Source: Flavobacterium limnosediminis JC2902
GTDB lineage: Bacteria > Bacteroidota > Bacteroidia > Flavobacteriales > Flavobacteriaceae
Length of the DNA: 37,071 nucleotides
Direction of reading: 5' to 3'
Assembly: GCF_000498535.1 (NCBI RefSeq)
Contig: NZ_AVGG01000008.1
Location: forward strand, 1-37,071
Shown here: piece after piece, positions 34,167-37,071 of the stretch
Numbering within the stretch: position 1 is the first letter of the stretch
Layout: each line of letters opens with the position of its first letter
Notes under the pieces: model-generated
Databases searched by the model: none
The model's input: the letters and a program-made list of their open reading frames with translations, nothing else
What the model was told of the DNA's origin: nothing
Position numbers and translations under genes: made by a program

Positions 34167-35357
34167 ATGCCTAAAATTTCATTAAAGGGTCAGCACATGC
34201 CTGAATCACCAATTCGTAAATTGGTTCCTTACGCAGAAATTGCGAAAAAAAAAGGTCATAAAGTATACCATTTAAATATTGGACAACCCGATATTAAAAC
34301 TCCGGAAGTAGCTTTAAACGCTGTAAAAAATGCAGATATTACTGTTTTGGAATACAGCCATTCCGCAGGTTTTGAAAGTTACAGAAACAAACTTGCCGCC
34401 TATTACCAAAAACAGGGCTTACCTATTAACACCGAAGATATCATTATTACAACCGGTGGTTCTGAAGCCTTACTTTTTGCGATGGGAAGCACAATGGATG
34501 CCGGTGATGAAATCATTATTCCTGAGCCGTTCTATGCAAACTACAATGGTTTTTCAACAGCATCAGGCGTAAATGTAGTTCCTGTTATCTCCACAATCGA
34601 CACAGGTTTTGCATTGCCTCCTATCGCAGATTTTGAAAAACTGATCACACCGAAAACAAAAGCAATCCTGATTTGTAATCCGGGTAACCCTACAGGATAC
34701 CTGTATTCAAAAGAAGAAATCATGCAGTTAGCCGAATTGGTTAAAAAACACGATTTGTTCCTAATTGCAGATGAAGTGTACCGTGAATTCGCATACGATG
34801 GATACACACACCATTCCGTAATGAACGTTCCGGGATTAGAAGAACACGCCATCATGATTGATTCGGTTTCTAAACGTTTCAGCATGTGTGGAGCGCGTAT
34901 CGGCTGTATCGTTTCTAAAAATAAAGAAGTAATGGCTACGGCTATGAAATTTGCTCAGGCAAGATTGAGTCCGCCAACCTATGCACAAATTGCAAGTGAA
35001 GCTGCTTTAGACACACCTCAAAGTTATTTTGATGATGTTATCACAGAATACAAAGACCGTCGCGATACTTTAATTGCCGAGTTAAACAAAATCGAAGGTG
35101 TAAAAGTAGCTACTCCAAAAGGTGCCTTTTACTGCATCGCTAAGTTACCGGTTAAAAATGCCGATGATTTTGCACAATGGCTATTGGAATCTTACGATTT
35201 TAACGGTGAAACGGTTATGGTTGCACCGGCTGCCGGTTTCTATTCCACAAAAGGGGTTGGACAGGATGAAGTGCGAATCGCCTACGTTCTTAAAAAGGAA
35301 GATTTAATAAAATCCGTGCAGATATTAAACGAAGCTTTAAAGGTTTACAACAAGTAA
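34167..35357 (+). CDS. Pyridoxal phosphate-dependent aminotransferase, class I/II
   Basis: Transfers an amino group between an amino acid and a 2-oxoacid; related to aspartate aminotransferases. 396 residues. NIGQPDIKTPE (36-46) is the N-terminal substrate segment, ICNPGNPTGYLYSKEE carries the conserved Asn of the cofactor site, IADEVYREFAYDG carries the Asp and Tyr that bind PLP, and SVSKRFSMCGARIG carries the Schiff-base Lys near residue 236. Arg in RIAYVLKKED is the C-terminal carboxylate binder. The exact substrate is not given by the motifs. The terminator and repeat copy D follow. Confidence 0.92.
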   Translation: MPKISLKGQHMPESPIRKLVPYAEIAKKKGHKVYHLNIGQPDIKTPEVALNAVKNADITVLEYSHSAGFESYRNKLAAYYQKQGLPINTEDIIITTGGSEALLFAMGSTMDAGDEIIIPEPFYANYNGFSTASGVNVVPVISTIDTGFALPPIADFEKLITPKTKAILICNPGNPTGYLYSKEEIMQLAELVKKHDLFLIADEVYREFAYDGYTHHSVMNVPGLEEHAIMIDSVSKRFSMCGARIGCIVSKNKEVMATAMKFAQARLSPPTYAQIASEAALDTPQSYFDDVITEYKDRRDTLIAELNKIEGVKVATPKGAFYCIAKLPVKNADDFAQWLLESYDFNGETVMVAPAAGFYSTKGVGQDEVRIAYVLKKEDLIKSVQILNEALKVYNK

Positions 35358-35373
35358 ATTTAAAAGTTACAAC

Positions 35374-35574
35374 AAGCAATAAAGAAAGCCTCCAGCGTTT
35401 AAGTTGGAGGCTTTTTTGTTTTTGGGAGCGAATGGCTTGGGCATTTTTTGCAATCCTTATTCCTGCTGTCCGTTCCAATCTGTCATTGCGAGTTTGCGAG
35501 GCAATCTCACAATGCCAGGATTTCCTCTCCCATCAGGGCTATTCGGAAAACCATTTGCCTTTTTGGAATGGCAA
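35374..35574 (-). repeat. Dispersed flavobacterial repeat, copy D (with terminator), half of the 201-bp inverted duplication
   Basis: Inverted, gap-free match to 211-411, about 95% identical. It begins with the hairpin GCCTCCAGC/GTTGGAGGC (35388-35411), which ends the aminotransferase transcript, and continues through GGGAGCGAATGGC, the CATTGCGAG hairpin (around 35485-35517) and the CCCATCAGGGCTATTC block. Read from the gene, the order of blocks is the same after guaB and after the aminotransferase. Confidence 0.7.
35388..35418 (+). terminator. Aminotransferase terminator
   Basis: GCCTCCA (35388-35394) pairs with TGGAGGC (35405-35411), followed by TTTTTTG. It is the same hairpin as the guaB terminator, with 2 loop differences. 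Confidence 0.85.
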
Positions 35575-35587
35575 CTGAAAACACAAA

Positions 35588-35620
35588 AAAACCACTCGCA
35601 ATCGCGAGTGGTTTTTTTTT
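35588..35620. terminator. Bidirectional terminator after the type IX-secreted protein gene
   Basis: AAAACCACTCGC (35588-35599) and GCGAGTGGTTTT (35604-35615) form a perfect 12-bp stem with a 4-base loop and A/T runs on both sides. On the minus strand it follows the repeat-protein stop codon by 24 bases. Confidence 0.88.
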
Positions 35621-35639
35621 AAATATACTTATCTGATGA

Positions 35640-37071
35640 TTATCGTTTCATCGAGAAGTGTGCCCTGAATTCTTTCTCTGCACCATTCTCCATGTATTTG
35701 ATGGTGAACCAGTAATCCGTAGACGGTAATAACTGTCCGTTATACGTTCCGTCCCAACCCGATCCGGCCGGTACGATCTGTTTGATCAGTTTACCGTAGC
35801 GGTCGAAAATCTGAATCTCCGAGTTTGGCTGATTGCCACTCAACGACCAAACGTTCCAGGTATCGTTATGCCCGTCACCGTTCGGTGTGAAGAAATGCGG
35901 ATAACCAATGGTCAGAATATTTACAAGTGTGATGTCCGTACATCCGATGGCATCCTGAATCGTTACCGTATGTTCTCCCGGTAAAACGTGAAGGAACACA
36001 TTACTGGTCTGGAAGGCACCGCCGTCCAAACTGTACAGATACGAACCGGTTCCTGCCACAGTCACCGTAATCGCCTGACTGTCCTCAAAATAATTCGTAA
36101 CCACTGCTGTTGCGCTCTGCGCCGGATTGGATTCGGTTACGTTTATCATAAACACCTCGGTACAACCCGTAACCGCATTCATGATCGAAACGGTGTACAG
36201 TCCTGCTTCGGTAGCCACATAGGAACTTCCGGTAGCTATTACGGTAGACATATCGCTTCCGAAATACCATTGGAAATCATAATCGGCAGCACTTAATTCA
36301 GTATCCATCGTATAACCGTAAATCAAAGAACCGGTTACCGAATCGATACAAACAATCCCATCCGGAATGTCAATGCTTGGTAACGGATTCACCGTAACCA
36401 CAACGGTTATTTTCTCTCCGGCACAACCGTTGTTTATCGGAGTGATGGTATACGTTGCTGTTCCCTGCGTATTCCCTGTAGTGGTTAAAACCTGACTGAT
36501 AGGAATTCCAGCTCCTGGAGTGACTTCAGAACCGCTTCCGTCAAAAGCTCCTGCTACCCCACTTTGAACAACAGTCCATTCAATAGTGGTTCCGGGAATA
36601 TTTGGCGTTACTATAATTCCTGACGATAAGCCACTGCAGATAGGCGGTGGATTAGAAGAACTGAATAATTCCGGTGTCGGATTAACCGTTATCGTAACAT
36701 CAATACTTTGTCCAACACATCCGTTCACCATTGGGGTAATAGTATATACAACCGTACCCTGTGTCATACCAACAGTTGTCAGTGTCTGGTTGATTGAACT
36801 TCCTGAATCAGGAAGTGCTCCAATAACGCCTGTCGGCAATACAGACCAACTGAATGTAGTGCCCGGCACATTGCTGGTCAAAATGATATCAGTTGTCTCA
36901 CCAGAACACAGGTTCAGCGAAGCCACGCTGGCCGTAACAACAGGACTTGGATAAACCGTCACCGTAACCGTTTCCGGTGTACCCGGACAACCGTTGCTTA
37001 TCGGTGTGATGGTATAGGTAGCCTGACCGATAGTCGTTCCGGAAGCCGTAAGCACATCGTTGATTGATGTC
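35640..37071 (-). CDS. Type IX secretion (type B sorting domain) repeat protein, C-terminal part
   Basis: The 3' end of a large secreted or cell-surface protein; the frame stays open through the right edge, so the true start lies outside the window (477 residues visible). It has two complete and one partial PKD/Ig-like repeats of about 90-100 residues (SINQTLTTVGMTQGTVVYTI; ISQVLTTTGNTQGTATYTIT; each followed by NGC and VTVNP), a further Ig-like domain (VCIDSVTGSL ... VTGCTEVFMI), a SprB-like repeat (GSYLYSLDGGAFQTSN), and the type B sorting domain starting PHFFTPNGDGHNDTWNV and ending FRAHFSMKR. Proteins of this kind are adhesins or motility-related surface proteins in gliding Flavobacteria. 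The sorting domain would be removed or used for anchoring after export. Confidence 0.92.
   Translation of the reverse strand, partial: TSINDVLTASGTTIGQATYTITPISNGCPGTPETVTVTVYPSPVVTASVASLNLCSGETTDIILTSNVPGTTFSWSVLPTGVIGALPDSGSSINQTLTTVGMTQGTVVYTITPMVNGCVGQSIDVTITVNPTPELFSSSNPPPICSGLSSGIIVTPNIPGTTIEWTVVQSGVAGAFDGSGSEVTPGAGIPISQVLTTTGNTQGTATYTITPINNGCAGEKITVVVTVNPLPSIDIPDGIVCIDSVTGSLIYGYTMDTELSAADYDFQWYFGSDMSTVIATGSSYVATEAGLYTVSIMNAVTGCTEVFMINVTESNPAQSATAVVTNYFEDSQAITVTVAGTGSYLYSLDGGAFQTSNVFLHVLPGEHTVTIQDAIGCTDITLVNILTIGYPHFFTPNGDGHNDTWNVWSLSGNQPNSEIQIFDRYGKLIKQIVPAGSGWDGTYNGQLLPSTDYWFTIKYMENGAEKEFRAHFSMKR

Noticed and set aside
211..35574. Composite transposon bounded by the 201-bp inverted copies
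   Set aside because: The copies hold no transposase and no target-site duplication is evident, and the genes between are ordinary core genes.
35290..35636. Short ORFs on both strands after the aminotransferase
   Set aside because: They arise from repeat copy D and the terminators, not from genes.

Overview
The window reads as chromosomal DNA of a member of the Bacteroidota, most likely a Flavobacteriaceae species (Flavobacterium or a close relative). Supporting signs are low GC, many promoters fitting the Bacteroidota sigma consensus (TAnnTTTG at -7, with TTTG about 19 bases upstream in the best cases), a type IX secretion (type B) C-terminal domain, a SusC/FecA-type TonB receptor with an N-terminal carboxypeptidase-regulatory-like domain, many lipoproteins, and short intergenic repeats of the kind scattered through flavobacterial genomes. 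I see no rRNA, tRNA, CRISPR array, insertion sequence or prophage. Most genes are core housekeeping genes.

Layout. 1-416: no gene; tandem hairpins, a CACAGATT-type hairpin, one copy of a dispersed repeat and the guaB terminator. 417-1889: guaB (minus). 1964-8173: a minus-strand accessory locus, transcribed as DUF4856-like lipoprotein, imelysin-like lipoprotein, a vitamin K-dependent gamma-carboxylase (VKGC/HTTM) homologue and a TonB-dependent receptor. It starts at a very good Bacteroidota promoter embedded in an inverted-repeat operator. 8287-10209: HMG-CoA lyase and pyrD (minus). 10400-12076: a small ferredoxin-fold protein, a GNAT acetyltransferase and an intradiol-dioxygenase-like lipoprotein (plus). 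12293-13958: rluD and a PASTA-domain membrane protein (minus, overlapping). 14239-18062: ddl, a zinc-ribbon membrane protein, coaD and an M14 peptidase (plus). 18270-20605: DbpA-like helicase and Nudix hydrolase (minus). 20613-21755: pyrE and a SRPBCC protein (plus). 21810-22541: birA (minus). 22636-28249: rsfS-ftsH, then LUD protein-cdsA-psd-acyl-CoA-binding protein-superoxide dismutase (plus). 28677-29168: a secreted helical protein. 29251-31881: valS (minus). 32237-32671: DUF1573 protein. 32721-34040: PDZ/aspartyl protease (minus). 34167-35357: aminotransferase (plus). 35640-37071: the 3' part of a large type IX-secreted repeat protein (minus), running off the right edge.

How the genes work together. 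guaB, pyrD and pyrE serve nucleotide synthesis. cdsA, psd and the acyl-CoA-binding protein form a tight phospholipid operon. rsfS, rluD, valS and the helicase act on ribosomes and translation. ddl makes a wall precursor and coaD makes coenzyme A. The most interesting unit is the VKGC/imelysin/DUF4856/TonB receptor locus. Its carboxylase homologue keeps the residues that, from my memory of human GGCX, correspond to the active-site lysine and nearby histidines. It sits with surface lipoproteins and an outer-membrane transporter, which suggests an envelope metal- or iron-acquisition system that may include a menaquinone-dependent modification step. A second notable pattern is a 201-bp, about 95% identical inverted duplication (terminator plus repeat element) placed after guaB and after the aminotransferase, bracketing about 35 kb.
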